Shown here: one piece after another, positions 1 through 8,437 of the stretch
How positions within the stretch are numbered: the stretch's first letter is position 1
How the letters are laid out: each line of letters opens with the position of its first letter
Source: Gordonia liuliyuniae
GTDB lineage: Bacteria > Actinomycetota > Actinomycetes > Mycobacteriales > Mycobacteriaceae
DNA length: 64,000 bases
Direction: 5' to 3'
Assembly: GCF_021739025.1 (NCBI RefSeq)
Contig: NZ_JAKKOT010000003.1
Location: 682,001-746,000 of the forward strand
The notes under the pieces: generated by a model
The model's database searches: none
What the model was told of the DNA's origin: nothing
Seen by the model: the letters and a program-made list of their open reading frames with translations, nothing else
Made by a program: the position numbers and the translations under genes

Positions 1-36
1 CGTGTGCTGACAACGACTTTCGAGGAGATCTTCACG

Positions 37-1515
37 ATGACCACCACAGATCCGCGTACCGCGGCCATCACGTTCGACGACCGACCGGACGTCTTCATCG
101 GCGGGAAATGGGTCGAGTCGACGAGTGATGAATGGATCGACGTAATCGACTCGTGGTCCGAGGGTGTGGTGGCGCGTGTGCGGTCCGCTTCGGCCGACGA
201 CGTCGCGGCCGCGGTCGGTGCTGCCCGTGCGTCTTTCGATGCTGGAGTGTGGGCGTCGACCCCGATCGAGGTGCGTGCCGACGTGATCGACGAGATCGCG
301 AACCGGCTGGACGCGCGACTCCCCGAGCTCATCCAGGTGGGCATTGCCGAGGTCGGCGTCACGGTGCCGGTCAGTGCGATGACTCAGGAGATGACGATCG
401 GGTTGTTCCGGGCGGTCGCGAACGAGGCTCGGAATGTGACGCTCGTCGACGAGCGCACACGCGCCGACGGAGGCGTCTCGCATGTGGTGAAGGAGCCGAA
501 CGGTGTCGCCGGCGTGATCATCCCGTGGAATGGGCCGATCGGAACCATCGCGTTCAAGGCGATTCCCGCTCTCGCCGCGGGATGTTCGATCGTGCTCAAG
601 ACGTCTCCGGAGGCTCCGCTGTCGCCGTCGATCTTCGCTGACGTCATTGGGGAACTCGTTGCGGAAGGCCGTATCCCCGAGGGGGTCGTCAGTGTGGTCG
701 CCGCCGATCGTGAGGTCTCGGAGGCACTGGTGGTCGATCCGCGGGTCGACCACGTCACGTTCACCGGTTCGACGGCGGTCGGCCGTCGGATCATGGCGCT
801 CGCCAGTGAGCGAGTCGCCAAGGTGTCGCTGGAGCTCGGCGGCAAATCTGCGGCCATCGTTCTCGACGACGCCGACCTCAGTTCGGTGATGCAGTCGCTG
901 CCGATGGGTGGCTGTATGCAGTCGGGTCAAGCGTGCATCGCCCTGACCCGCGTTCTGGTGTCGGAGAAGCGTCACGACGAGGTTGTTGCGGCGTACAAGG
1001 CTGCGCTGGACATGCTGCCCCTCGGCGATCCGTGGCAGGAGACGAACTTCCTCGGCCCGTTGGCGTCTGCGCGACAGCGTGACCGCGTGGAGGCCTACAT
1101 CGAGAGCGCCAAGTCCGAGGGTGCAACGATTGCGCACGGCGGGGGGCGCGGCGGTTTCGACCACGGCTACTTCGTCGAGCCGACCATCGTCGACAATGTC
1201 ACCAACGACATGAGCATCGCGCAGGAAGAGGTGTTCGGGCCGGTCATCTCGATCATCACGTACAAGGATGAGGACGACGCGGTCGCGATCGCCAACGACT
1301 CGCAGTATGGGCTGTCGGGCGCGGTGTTCTCCGCCGATGCCGAGCGTGCCTACGAGATCGCCAAGCGCATCCGCACGGGAACGGTGAACGTCAACGGCGG
1401 AGTCATCGACTTCACCATCCCGTTCGGCGGCTACAAGCAGTCCGGCGTGGGGCGCGAAGGAGGGCCCGAAGGGCTCGACGAGTTCTTCGAGACCAAGACC
1501 ATCCACCTGTCCTGA
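37..1515 (+). CDS. NAD(P)-dependent aldehyde dehydrogenase
   Basis: A 492-residue aldehyde dehydrogenase that oxidises an aldehyde to the carboxylate in the cytosol. The Rossmann region, the LELGGKS segment with the general-base Glu, and the SGQAC segment with the catalytic Cys are all present, as is the EEVFGPV motif near the C-terminus. Length is normal for the family. An in-frame GTG at position 4 would add 11 residues, but GAGGAG at 22-27 sits 9 bases before the ATG at 37, so that start is preferred. It converges on the TetR gene that follows. The substrate is unknown; the context suggests an aldehyde from the oxidative part of the local pathway. The promoter lies outside the window. Confidence 0.9.
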   Translation: MTTTDPRTAAITFDDRPDVFIGGKWVESTSDEWIDVIDSWSEGVVARVRSASADDVAAAVGAARASFDAGVWASTPIEVRADVIDEIANRLDARLPELIQVGIAEVGVTVPVSAMTQEMTIGLFRAVANEARNVTLVDERTRADGGVSHVVKEPNGVAGVIIPWNGPIGTIAFKAIPALAAGCSIVLKTSPEAPLSPSIFADVIGELVAEGRIPEGVVSVVAADREVSEALVVDPRVDHVTFTGSTAVGRRIMALASERVAKVSLELGGKSAAIVLDDADLSSVMQSLPMGGCMQSGQACIALTRVLVSEKRHDEVVAAYKAALDMLPLGDPWQETNFLGPLASARQRDRVEAYIESAKSEGATIAHGGGRGGFDHGYFVEPTIVDNVTNDMSIAQEEVFGPVISIITYKDEDDAVAIANDSQYGLSGAVFSADAERAYEIAKRIRTGTVNVNGGVIDFTIPFGGYKQSGVGREGGPEGLDEFFETKTIHLS

Positions 1516-1549
1516 TCGTCGCTCGGCTCTCGCACGGCGCGGACCGCGG

Positions 1550-2173
1550 TTACATGTGGTCGCGGATCACGCCGTGCAGGAAGCTACGCACCGTCTCTTC
1601 GAACAGCTTCTTCTGCGTCAGTTCGTTGCTTTCGAGCGCCTCCGCCAGGATCGGCTGAGACGCTGCGTCGACGTTAGGGAAGATCGTCGACTTGGTGCTC
1701 GGCTTGCGCATCGCCTCCATCAGTACCGCGCCGATCGCCAGTGTCTCCATTCCGTCGAGGATGCGAACGTGCAACTCGATCGGCACGTTCGACTCGAGCA
1801 TGAACTGCGCGGTGTCCTCGTACGTCGACACGAACAGGTCGCGTGGGAGGTGTTGCAGGAGGACGGGGGCGGCGTTGCGATGACGCAGAATCGATTGTCG
1901 GAAGTTCAGGGCGAGCGACACGAAGAACTCCGGCCAGTCCGGCCCCGGTCGGCGACGCGGGGTCGCCACCGTGGTGCCTGCGATGTATCTCGCGACCTCG
2001 GTGAAGATCTCGTTCTTGTCCGCGAAGTGGTGATAGAGCGACGGCGCGCGGACACCGAGGTGCTTGGCGAGCTTCGGCAGGCTGAAGGCGTCCAGACCCT
2101 CGGAGTCGATGATCTCGATGGATGCGTTCACCGCGGCATCGCGGCTGATCAGGGGTTTGGACGGGCGAGCCAT
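1550..2173 (-). CDS. TetR-family regulator, candidate for operator family A
   Basis: A 207-residue TetR-type repressor with an N-terminal helix-turn-helix (about residues 10-55) and a ligand-binding C-terminal domain. The recognition segment reads VRAPSLYHHFADK and is nearly the same as VKAPSLYNHFADK in the TetR protein at 23900-24508, so the two are paralogues that probably read similar DNA. It is transcribed away from the SDR-ferredoxin-P450 operon. A family A palindrome at 2232-2248 lies about 60 bases upstream of its ATG, consistent with autoregulation. That it is the family A regulator is inference; the inducer is unknown. Confidence 0.88.
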   Translation of the reverse strand: MARPSKPLISRDAAVNASIEIIDSEGLDAFSLPKLAKHLGVRAPSLYHHFADKNEIFTEVARYIAGTTVATPRRRPGPDWPEFFVSLALNFRQSILRHRNAAPVLLQHLPRDLFVSTYEDTAQFMLESNVPIELHVRILDGMETLAIGAVLMEAMRKPSTKSTIFPNVDAASQPILAEALESNELTQKKLFEETVRSFLHGVIRDHM

Positions 2174-2231
2174 TCCGCGCCTTTCGTTCGACTGGCGGAT
2201 AACCGACGTGCGTGGGTCGATCCGCGCACAT

Positions 2232-2248
2232 ACCTGTAGAGCATAGGT
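2232..2248. promoter_or_regulatory. Operator family A site 1
   Basis: Half-sites ACCTGT and ATAGGT separated by 5 bases (AGAGC). It lies between the divergent TetR gene (ending its 5' side at 2173) and the SDR operon starting at 2486. It is closer to the TetR promoter, so autoregulation is the simplest reading. Confidence 0.6.
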
Positions 2249-2315
2249 TTACCCACGGCTGTGATCGGCGCACGGGGTGTGGCGTGGCGCGTTTCGAGCT
2301 GCTGACAAATATCAC

Positions 2316-2344
2316 TTGACGTCTCATGTCGGGTGTATTAGCTT
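2316..2344 (+). promoter_or_regulatory. Putative promoter of the SDR-ferredoxin-P450 operon
   Basis: TTGACG (2316-2321), a 17-base spacer and TAGCTT (2339-2344). The stretch GCTGACAAA followed by CTTGACGTCTCATGT is repeated almost exactly at 41901-41929 in front of the aldehyde dehydrogenase at 42146, which supports a real shared promoter module. The 312-base gap 2174-2485 otherwise holds operator site 1 and no gene. Confidence 0.5.
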
Positions 2345-2485
2345 GGATGGTGAGAGTGGCACGCATCACAGCTCGATGTATCGGACGTCCACCTCGATCC
2401 GGCAGGTCACAGCCCCGGAGAGCATCCATCCGGCTCGCCGGTCTGACGTCAAGAAATCACCCGACCCTCAAGGGAGAAGAACCAT

Positions 2486-3358
2486 ATGAAACTCGAAGGT
2501 AAAGTCGCGCTCATCACCGGGGCGGGATCCGGGCTCGGTCGGCAGTCCTCGCAGTTGTTCTCGTCCGAAGGCGCGAAGGTCGCCGTCGTCGACATCGACG
2601 CCGAACGTGCTGCCGGGACTGTAGAGCTAGTCAAGGAGCAGGGCGGCGAGGCGATCGCGATCACCGCCGACGTCTCGCAGCGCGACCAGATCACCGCTGC
2701 GGTCGCCGAGACGGTCTCGACCTTCGGTAAGCTCGACATCGCCTGGGCGAATGCGGGAATCGTGTCACGCGGCGGCGTTCCGACGGTGGCGGGCGGCGAG
2801 CAGGTTCTCTTCGAAGACTTGACGGTCGACGACTGGAACGATGTCCTCGGTGTCAATCTCTCCGGGGTCATCTTCACGGCACAGGCCGCGGTGCCCGCAC
2901 TCAAAGCGAATGGCGGTGGCGTCATCCTCGCCACGTCGTCCGCCGCGTCCCTGACCGCGTATCACGACATCTCGTTCTACAGCGCGACGAAGGCCGGCGT
3001 GAACGGCATGGTCCGGGGACTCAGTCTGGATCTCGGTCCGTATGGAATCCGCGTCAACGGGATCGCCCCGACACACGGCATGTCACCGAACTTCCTCATG
3101 CCCGCCGGCTCGCCGGTCGTCGGCCAGTCGTATGAAGAGGTCTCCGGGCCGTGGGATCCGTTCGTCTCGCCGATCCCGCTCAAGCTGAACCGCCCGCCGT
3201 CACTGCTCGACAACGCGAAGGTCGCACTGTTCCTCGTCTCGGACGATTCGGCATACACGTCCGGAACTGTGCTCGGATCCGCCGATGGTGGCACGCTCTC
3301 GCGGGTCGGCATGTGGTTCGCCGAGGACCTGAACCAGCCGAATCCGAACGAACAGTGA
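2486..3358 (+). CDS. Short-chain dehydrogenase/reductase
   Basis: A 290-residue SDR oxidoreductase acting on an alcohol or ketone with NAD(P). The N-terminal TGAGSGLGR cofactor loop, the NAG motif, the active-site Ser in TSSAAS and the YSATK catalytic Tyr-Lys pair are visible. It starts at ATG 2486 behind AGGGAGAAG and is the first gene of an operon. Its stop codon overlaps the ATG of the ferredoxin by one base. An insertion before the active site (around the segment GGVPTVAGGEQ) makes it longer than the usual 250 residues. This resembles mycofactocin-associated SDRs, but that assignment is less clear here than for the SDR at 13567. Confidence 0.88.
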   Translation: MKLEGKVALITGAGSGLGRQSSQLFSSEGAKVAVVDIDAERAAGTVELVKEQGGEAIAITADVSQRDQITAAVAETVSTFGKLDIAWANAGIVSRGGVPTVAGGEQVLFEDLTVDDWNDVLGVNLSGVIFTAQAAVPALKANGGGVILATSSAASLTAYHDISFYSATKAGVNGMVRGLSLDLGPYGIRVNGIAPTHGMSPNFLMPAGSPVVGQSYEEVSGPWDPFVSPIPLKLNRPPSLLDNAKVALFLVSDDSAYTSGTVLGSADGGTLSRVGMWFAEDLNQPNPNEQ

Positions 3359-3579
3359 TGGCTGCGTCGCAGATGCTCGCCGTCGACAGATCCGCGTGTG
3401 CAGGCCACGGCATGTGCTACGGCACGGCGCCCGACTTGATCGACTGCGACGACCAGGGCGATCCGATCCTTCCCGAACGGCGTCTGTCGGACGACGAGAC
3501 AGCCGCGGCACATGACGCCGTCGCGGCGTGTCCCGAGCGTGCGCTGTCGCTCGTCGAGGCGACAGCGTCGGCCTCGTAG
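3358..3579 (+). CDS. [3Fe-4S] ferredoxin, P450 partner
   Basis: A 73-residue ferredoxin with Cys14, Cys20 and Cys58 in the pattern CxxHxxC...CP, which is typical of single-cluster 3Fe-4S ferredoxins that feed electrons to bacterial P450s. It starts at ATG 3358, overlapping the SDR stop by one base. The P450 follows 51 bases later, so pairing with that enzyme is strongly suggested by position. No dedicated ferredoxin reductase is adjacent; the FprB-type protein at 21370 is a possible partner. Confidence 0.92.
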   Translation: MAASQMLAVDRSACAGHGMCYGTAPDLIDCDDQGDPILPERRLSDDETAAAHDAVAACPERALSLVEATASAS

Positions 3580-3630
3580 GACGAAGTCGCCGGCGTCGAC
3601 CTCAATTTCGCAACCCTTCAAGGAGATGTC

Positions 3631-4860
3631 ATGACCACAGCCCAGAAAGCACCTGAAGAAGTCACCGTCGACTTCGACGTCTACGATCCCGCGCTGGCGG
3701 CCCCCGTCGACCTGTTTCAGGATCGAGCTAAAGAGCTCGCCGCCGTCGGACCGGTCGTATGGTCGCCGAAGTACGGCGGGCATTGGATCGTCACCGCGTA
3801 CGAGGAGATCCACGAGGTTCTCCGGGATGCGGACACCTACTCGAGTTATCCGAACAACCTCGTGACGAACGAGGCGTTCGGCAAGTTCCTGCCGATCGAG
3901 TTGGATCCGCCGGAGCACACTGGCTATCGCAAGGCGCTCCAGCCGTTGTTCGGCCCGGCGCGCATGAAGAAGCTCACCGACGACATTCGCGCGGTGGTCA
4001 ACGATCTGATCGACAGCTTCGCCAAGCGCGGGAGCGCAGAGTATGTGTCGGAGTTCGCTCACGAACTCCCCGCGCGGGTCTTCCTGGCGCTGATGGACTG
4101 GCCGGTGGCCGACGCTCCGCTGTTCACCGAAGCTACCGACGTCGCCTTGCTTGGCAAGCCCGGCGCGAGTGAGCAGGAGTCGCTCGAGGCACGTGCAATG
4201 GCCGCGATGCAGATGTTCGGCTACTTCCAGAACATGGTGGACGAGCGTCGCGCGAATCCGGGCGACGACATAACGTCGACGCTGATCCACACCGAGGTCG
4301 AACTCGAGGACGGTGTGCGTCTACTCAACGATGAGGAGCTCAATCGACTGTTCTTCCTCCTGCTCATTGCCGGTCTGCACACCGTCCAAGGGTCATTGGC
4401 GTGGATGATCAAGCACTTCATCGACAATCCTGAGCAGCGTCAGGAAGTCGTCGACGATCCGGAGGCGATTCCGAACGCGGTGGAGGAGATCTTGCGAATC
4501 GAGGCGCAGGTTGTTCCCGGGCGACGCGCGACACGCGACACGGTTCTCGGTGGTCAACACATAGCGGCTGGAGACCAGATGATCTTGCTGTTGTGCTCGG
4601 CGAATCGTGACAGCGAGGAGTTCGATGACCCGGCGGTCCTCGACGTGACCCGCAGCCCGAACCGGCACCTGTCCTTCGGTGGTGGCCCGCACCGCTGCAT
4701 CGGCTCGCACCTCGCGCGCATCGAGATGAAGGTGGCGATGGAGGCGATCCATGAGCGCTTGCCCGACTACCGGTTCGTTGAGTCCGATCCGCCGGTCTTC
4801 CAGGCGTCGCAGGTGCGCGGCTGCTTGCGGATGCCGATCGAATTCACACCGGAGGCCTAG
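3631..4860 (+). CDS. Cytochrome P450
   Basis: A 409-residue soluble bacterial P450 monooxygenase. The heme-binding loop SFGGGPHRCIGSHLAR carries the Cys thiolate ligand, and the K-helix ExxR is EEILR. The I-helix reads IAGLHTVQ: the acid that normally precedes the oxygen-activating Thr is replaced by His. AAGGAG lies just before the ATG. It follows the ferredoxin in the same operon and a hairpin follows it, so it is the last gene. The substrate is unknown; hydroxylation of an alkyl or cyclic carbon is the family expectation. Confidence 0.93.
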   Translation: MTTAQKAPEEVTVDFDVYDPALAAPVDLFQDRAKELAAVGPVVWSPKYGGHWIVTAYEEIHEVLRDADTYSSYPNNLVTNEAFGKFLPIELDPPEHTGYRKALQPLFGPARMKKLTDDIRAVVNDLIDSFAKRGSAEYVSEFAHELPARVFLALMDWPVADAPLFTEATDVALLGKPGASEQESLEARAMAAMQMFGYFQNMVDERRANPGDDITSTLIHTEVELEDGVRLLNDEELNRLFFLLLIAGLHTVQGSLAWMIKHFIDNPEQRQEVVDDPEAIPNAVEEILRIEAQVVPGRRATRDTVLGGQHIAAGDQMILLLCSANRDSEEFDDPAVLDVTRSPNRHLSFGGGPHRCIGSHLARIEMKVAMEAIHERLPDYRFVESDPPVFQASQVRGCLRMPIEFTPEA

Positions 4861-4873
4861 CGTCTCCTGACGC

Positions 4874-4914
4874 CACGCCGGGTCGGACGCCTGAGGGGCG
4901 CTCGACCCGGTGTG
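4874..4914 (+). terminator. Hairpin after the P450 gene
   Basis: The arms CACGCCGGGTCG and CGACCCGGTGTG form a 12-bp stem with one G-U pair about 14 bases after the P450 stop. The following sequence is not strongly T-rich, so this is a moderate terminator call. Confidence 0.5.
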
Positions 4915-4946
4915 CTCGGACCGGCCGTTTTATGCATATCGTTGCG

Positions 4947-4975
4947 CCATAAACCTATAGACGATAGGTTTATGG
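4947..4975. promoter_or_regulatory. Operator family A site 2, perfect 12-5-12 palindrome
   Basis: The left arm CCATAAACCTAT and the right arm ATAGGTTTATGG are exact reverse complements with a 5-base spacer (AGACG). This is the longest and most symmetric member of family A. It sits about 70 bases upstream of the first Rieske oxygenase, in a position to repress that operon. Confidence 0.75.
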
Positions 4976-5044
4976 GAGTCCACTCCACCTGGTGCGGCAC
5001 CAGCGCGCACCGCTGAGAAATCTGATGACGACGGGAAAGAAATC

Positions 5045-6232
5045 ATGACGACATCACTGCCTCGCCAGGATCGGATCCGGCGCGCGCTCGAACTGCTGCG
5101 AAACGAGACCACCGACAAATTCGACAACGTGATCGACTTCGCGCCTGCCGAGTTCACCGACCCGGCGCTCGCTCAGGACGAGCGTGACCACATCTTCGGC
5201 ACCGTGCCGTCGATCGTCGCCCACAGCTCGGAACTGGCGAAGCCCAACGACTTCATGACGGTCCAGATGCCGCGTAACAGCATCATCGTCGTGCGGCAGA
5301 AGGACCACAGCGTCAAGGCGTTCGTCAACCTCTGCCGGCATCGCGGTGCGCTGCTCGAAGATCGGGAGAAGGGGCGCTGCCGAATCTTCTCCTGCCCCTA
5401 TCACCGGTGGTCGTACGATCCTGACGGTTCGCTGCGGACCATCACTCGCGACACGACCTTCGGCGACGTCGACCGGTCCGAGCACGGGTTGATCGAGATT
5501 CCGGTGCAGGAGCGTCACGGATTCATCTGGGTGATCGACAATGCGAACGCCACCATCGACGTCGCGGACTGGCTCGGACCCGAGATGGACGGCATCCTCG
5601 CCGAGTACCGGCTCGAGGACTCGGTGTGCTTCAAAGCCGGGGGCTTCGACGAGCCGACCAACTGGAAGATCATGCAGGACGCGTTCCTTGACGGCTACCA
5701 CATCCAGTATGCCCATCCGAACACCGCCGGAAAGATCATCCACACCAATGTGATGGCCTTCGAGGACTTCGGTCGGCATTGCCGCTTCATCGCGCCACGT
5801 AAGTCGATCGACCGCTTCCTCGAAGAGGATCCCGGCGACGAGGCACTCGACAAGTACGTCACGGAGACCCACTTCCTGCTGCCGAACTCGACGCTGCTTC
5901 GCCAGCCGGATCATTTCCAGCTGTTGACGTTCCGGCCGCACCCGTCCGATCCGACCCAGTCACGCATGGAGCAACGTCTCATCGTGCCGAAGGTCGAGGA
6001 CAGTGGACTTGAGGAGTCGCGCTGGGAGCGGCTGTGGACCAAAAACTGGGACATCCTGCTCGCCGTCCTCCACAACGAGGACTTCCCGCTGCTGCGCGGC
6101 TCGCAGCGAGGGATGGCCAGCGCCGACGCCGGCGAGATGATGCTGGGCCGCAATGAGATCGCCAACCAGGTGTTCCGGCGCGAGACGCGCAAGCTCGTCG
6201 CGGACGGGCGCGCCGCGGTGGCAGCACAGTAG
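5045..6232 (+). CDS. Rieske non-heme iron oxygenase, alpha subunit (copy 1)
   Basis: A 395-residue Rieske oxygenase. The [2Fe-2S] ligands are Cys97/His99 and Cys117/His120 (CRH and CPYH). The catalytic domain has the mononuclear iron His219 and His224 in DGYHIQYAH, preceded by NWKIMQD, and a later acidic ligand region near LHNEDFPLL. It should hydroxylate or demethylate a substrate using electrons from a reductase, probably the one encoded at 11574-12518. A clear paralogue lies at 26867-28051. A tandem-GNAT gene follows at 15 bases. It is the first gene of the operon Rieske-GNAT-acyl-CoA dehydrogenase-ligase-crotonase. No beta subunit is present; the substrate is unknown. Confidence 0.92.
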   Translation: MTTSLPRQDRIRRALELLRNETTDKFDNVIDFAPAEFTDPALAQDERDHIFGTVPSIVAHSSELAKPNDFMTVQMPRNSIIVVRQKDHSVKAFVNLCRHRGALLEDREKGRCRIFSCPYHRWSYDPDGSLRTITRDTTFGDVDRSEHGLIEIPVQERHGFIWVIDNANATIDVADWLGPEMDGILAEYRLEDSVCFKAGGFDEPTNWKIMQDAFLDGYHIQYAHPNTAGKIIHTNVMAFEDFGRHCRFIAPRKSIDRFLEEDPGDEALDKYVTETHFLLPNSTLLRQPDHFQLLTFRPHPSDPTQSRMEQRLIVPKVEDSGLEESRWERLWTKNWDILLAVLHNEDFPLLRGSQRGMASADAGEMMLGRNEIANQVFRRETRKLVADGRAAVAAQ

Positions 6233-6247
6233 ATCCGGCGCGACCTC

Positions 6248-7195
6248 ATGATTCGCTACGAATGGCGTTCGGAACTCGGCGACGCGGACGCCGAGCAGCT
6301 GAGAGATCTGCTGGTCCGCGCCGCGACCTACGACGCGGAACCCGAGTACAACACGATCGACGCCGACGAGGTGCTCAACGACCTGGCGTCCGACACCGGG
6401 GTACGACACCTGGTCATCTGGCTGAGTGCTCGGCCGGTCACCCTGGAAGGTCCCGATGAGCCCGAGCGCGTCGCAGGCGTGATCCGCCTCGTGCCGCGGG
6501 GTGACGGGTGGGCCGACGGAACCATCGTCATCGACCCGGAACTCCGCTCGATCGGCGTCGTCACGCTCCTACTCGAACGCGAAGGCGTCGAGGCATCCGG
6601 TGCCGACGGCTGGCTCGGCAGCGGTTTCGTCGGCATCCGATCGTGGGCGCGCGGCAACCATCCGGCGTCTGGACGCATCGGTGACCGGAACCTGCTGCCG
6701 AGTACCCGACGGGTGTGGAAACTCGTGCATCCCAGCAGCGAATGCGTCGACGGCGACGACAGGCTCGCGGACGAACTCGGCGACGCCGACACCGCCGCGA
6801 TCGACGCGCTGCTCACCGACCTCGGCGTGTCTGCGGGCGAACGCGACCGCGTGGGGGAGAGTGCTGGCGGCGGCGCCGACCGTCGTCGCGTGCTCGGCAT
6901 TCGAGCGGAACCCGGACTCGCCGGGTTGCTCGAACTGGACCTCGCCCCGTTGTACGTCGACGAATTCGGCAGGTGTGCCAGCGTCACCTATCTCGGAGTC
7001 ACGGGCCGACTCGGTGACGCACAACGCCGCGACGTCCTTGCGCACCTTCTGGTGTCGGCCGGCGCACGAGCCGCGGCTGCCGGTCTCGACGGTCTCATCG
7101 CCTACGCGGCGTCGACCGACGACGTGCTCGTGGCGGTGAGCCGACGCACCGGATTCCAGCATGACCGCACCGACGTTCAATACGAGATTCGTTGA
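6248..7195 (+). CDS. Tandem GNAT-fold protein (Rieske-linked, copy 1)
   Basis: A 315-residue protein that looks like two GNAT N-acetyltransferase folds in series, comparable in layout to mycothiol synthase MshD. The first half has a strand-loop segment VAGVIRLVPRG followed by IVIDPELRSIGV, the acetyl-CoA-binding region. The second half ends in FQHDRTDVQYEIR. The protein at 26031-26870, next to the other Rieske gene, shares this layout and the ending FGHDRTD. The substrate is unknown and the acetyl-CoA loop is not canonical, so catalytic activity is uncertain. Its conserved pairing with the oxygenase suggests a role on the same intermediate or in sensing it. Confidence 0.7.
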   Translation: MIRYEWRSELGDADAEQLRDLLVRAATYDAEPEYNTIDADEVLNDLASDTGVRHLVIWLSARPVTLEGPDEPERVAGVIRLVPRGDGWADGTIVIDPELRSIGVVTLLLEREGVEASGADGWLGSGFVGIRSWARGNHPASGRIGDRNLLPSTRRVWKLVHPSSECVDGDDRLADELGDADTAAIDALLTDLGVSAGERDRVGESAGGGADRRRVLGIRAEPGLAGLLELDLAPLYVDEFGRCASVTYLGVTGRLGDAQRRDVLAHLLVSAGARAAAAGLDGLIAYAASTDDVLVAVSRRTGFQHDRTDVQYEIR

Positions 7196-7210
7196 AGGAG
7201 AAACACGTCC

Positions 7211-8371
7211 ATGAAAAGTGACCTCTTCGAGGGCGATCATCTCGCCTACGCGGACGCTGTGCGAGGATTCGTCGCCCGCGAAGTCGTGCCCCACCTGGAG
7301 GAGTGGGAGGACGCACGCGAAATCGATCGCGGGGTCTGGACCGCGGCCGGTAGGCAGGGTCTGCTCGGTCTGTCGGTCCCTGAACGCTTTGGGGGCAGCG
7401 CGGTGACCGACTACCGGTTCCGAGCCGCACTCATCAACGAGCTCGCTCGTGTCGGCGCCAGCTCGCTGCAGTCGGGCTTCTCGACCAACGACGACATAGT
7501 CCTGAACTATCTGCTGCGTCTGGCAGATGAGGAGCAGTCGGCACGGTGGCTGCGTGGTTTCACGACCGGCGAGACGATCGGCGCCATCGCGATGAGCGAG
7601 CCGGGCACCGGAAGCGACTTGCAGGGGATCATCACCAGCGCTTCCCGGGTCGACGGCGGCTGGAGCCTGTCGGGCTCCAAGACGTTCATCACCAGCGGCA
7701 TTCTCGCAGACCTGGTGATCGTGGTCGCACGGACCGACATCTCCGCGGGGTCCAAGGGCTTCACCCTGCTGGTCGTGGAGGAGGGCATGCCGGGATTCCG
7801 CCGCGGCCGCAAGCTCCGCAAGGTCGGACTCCAGGCTCAGGACACCGCAGAACTGTTCTTCGACGACGTGTTCGTGCCCGACGCGAACGTCCTGGGCGAG
7901 GTCGGCGGCGGCTTCGGATACCTGATGGAGAGCCTGCCGCTGGAGCGACTCGGGATCGCGCTCGCCGGTCAGTTCTCGGCCGAGGCCACACTCCGATGGA
8001 CGGTCGACTACGTGCGGGAGCGTCGTGCCTTCGGCAAGGCGATCGGAGACTTCCAGAACACGTCGTTCACCATCGCCGACCACATCACTCGCACCGAGGC
8101 ATGTCGCGCCTACGTCGACCGCGCGGTCGCCCAGCATAACGCGGGAACGCTGTCGGCCGAGGACGGCGCGAAGGTCAAGTTGATCGCCACCGAGAACCAG
8201 TGGGCGGTCATCGACGCCTGCGTGCAGTTGCACGGCGGGTACGGATACATGCTCGAGTACCCGGTCGGTCGCGCGTTCACCGATGCCCGGATCCAGCGGA
8301 TCTACGGAGGTACCAACGAGATCATGAAACACATCATCGGCCGTCATGAACTGGCCCGCCCGACCGTTTGA
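7211..8371 (+). CDS. Acyl-CoA dehydrogenase
   Basis: A 386-residue FAD-dependent acyl-CoA dehydrogenase introducing an alpha,beta double bond. The FAD/substrate motif AMSEPGTGSDL and the C-terminal QLHGGYGYM and IYGGTNEIMK motifs are present. The end motif has Gly rather than Glu before GTNEI, as in long-chain and isovaleryl-type enzymes where the base lies elsewhere. AAGGAG precedes the ATG. It sits between the GNAT protein and an acyl-CoA ligase in the first Rieske operon. Electrons would go to ETF, which is not in the window. Confidence 0.92.
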   Translation: MKSDLFEGDHLAYADAVRGFVAREVVPHLEEWEDAREIDRGVWTAAGRQGLLGLSVPERFGGSAVTDYRFRAALINELARVGASSLQSGFSTNDDIVLNYLLRLADEEQSARWLRGFTTGETIGAIAMSEPGTGSDLQGIITSASRVDGGWSLSGSKTFITSGILADLVIVVARTDISAGSKGFTLLVVEEGMPGFRRGRKLRKVGLQAQDTAELFFDDVFVPDANVLGEVGGGFGYLMESLPLERLGIALAGQFSAEATLRWTVDYVRERRAFGKAIGDFQNTSFTIADHITRTEACRAYVDRAVAQHNAGTLSAEDGAKVKLIATENQWAVIDACVQLHGGYGYMLEYPVGRAFTDARIQRIYGGTNEIMKHIIGRHELARPTV

Positions 8372-8437
8372 CCCGGCAGCGCTCTCTCCGCCGGCACTGC
8401 TCGAACCCAGATCGCTCGACAAGAAGGAACGCACGCC

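Noticed and set aside
2232-2248. Interpreting the palindromes as KstR or KstR2 operators
   Set aside because: The half-sites and spacing do not match the AACA/TGTT or CAAG/CTTG cores known for those regulators.
5045-6232. Assignment of the Rieske proteins as 3-ketosteroid 9-alpha-hydroxylase KshA
   Set aside because: The Rieske motifs and N-terminal region differ from KshA as I know it, and no ring-A/B steroid genes are nearby. A general oxygenase call is safer.
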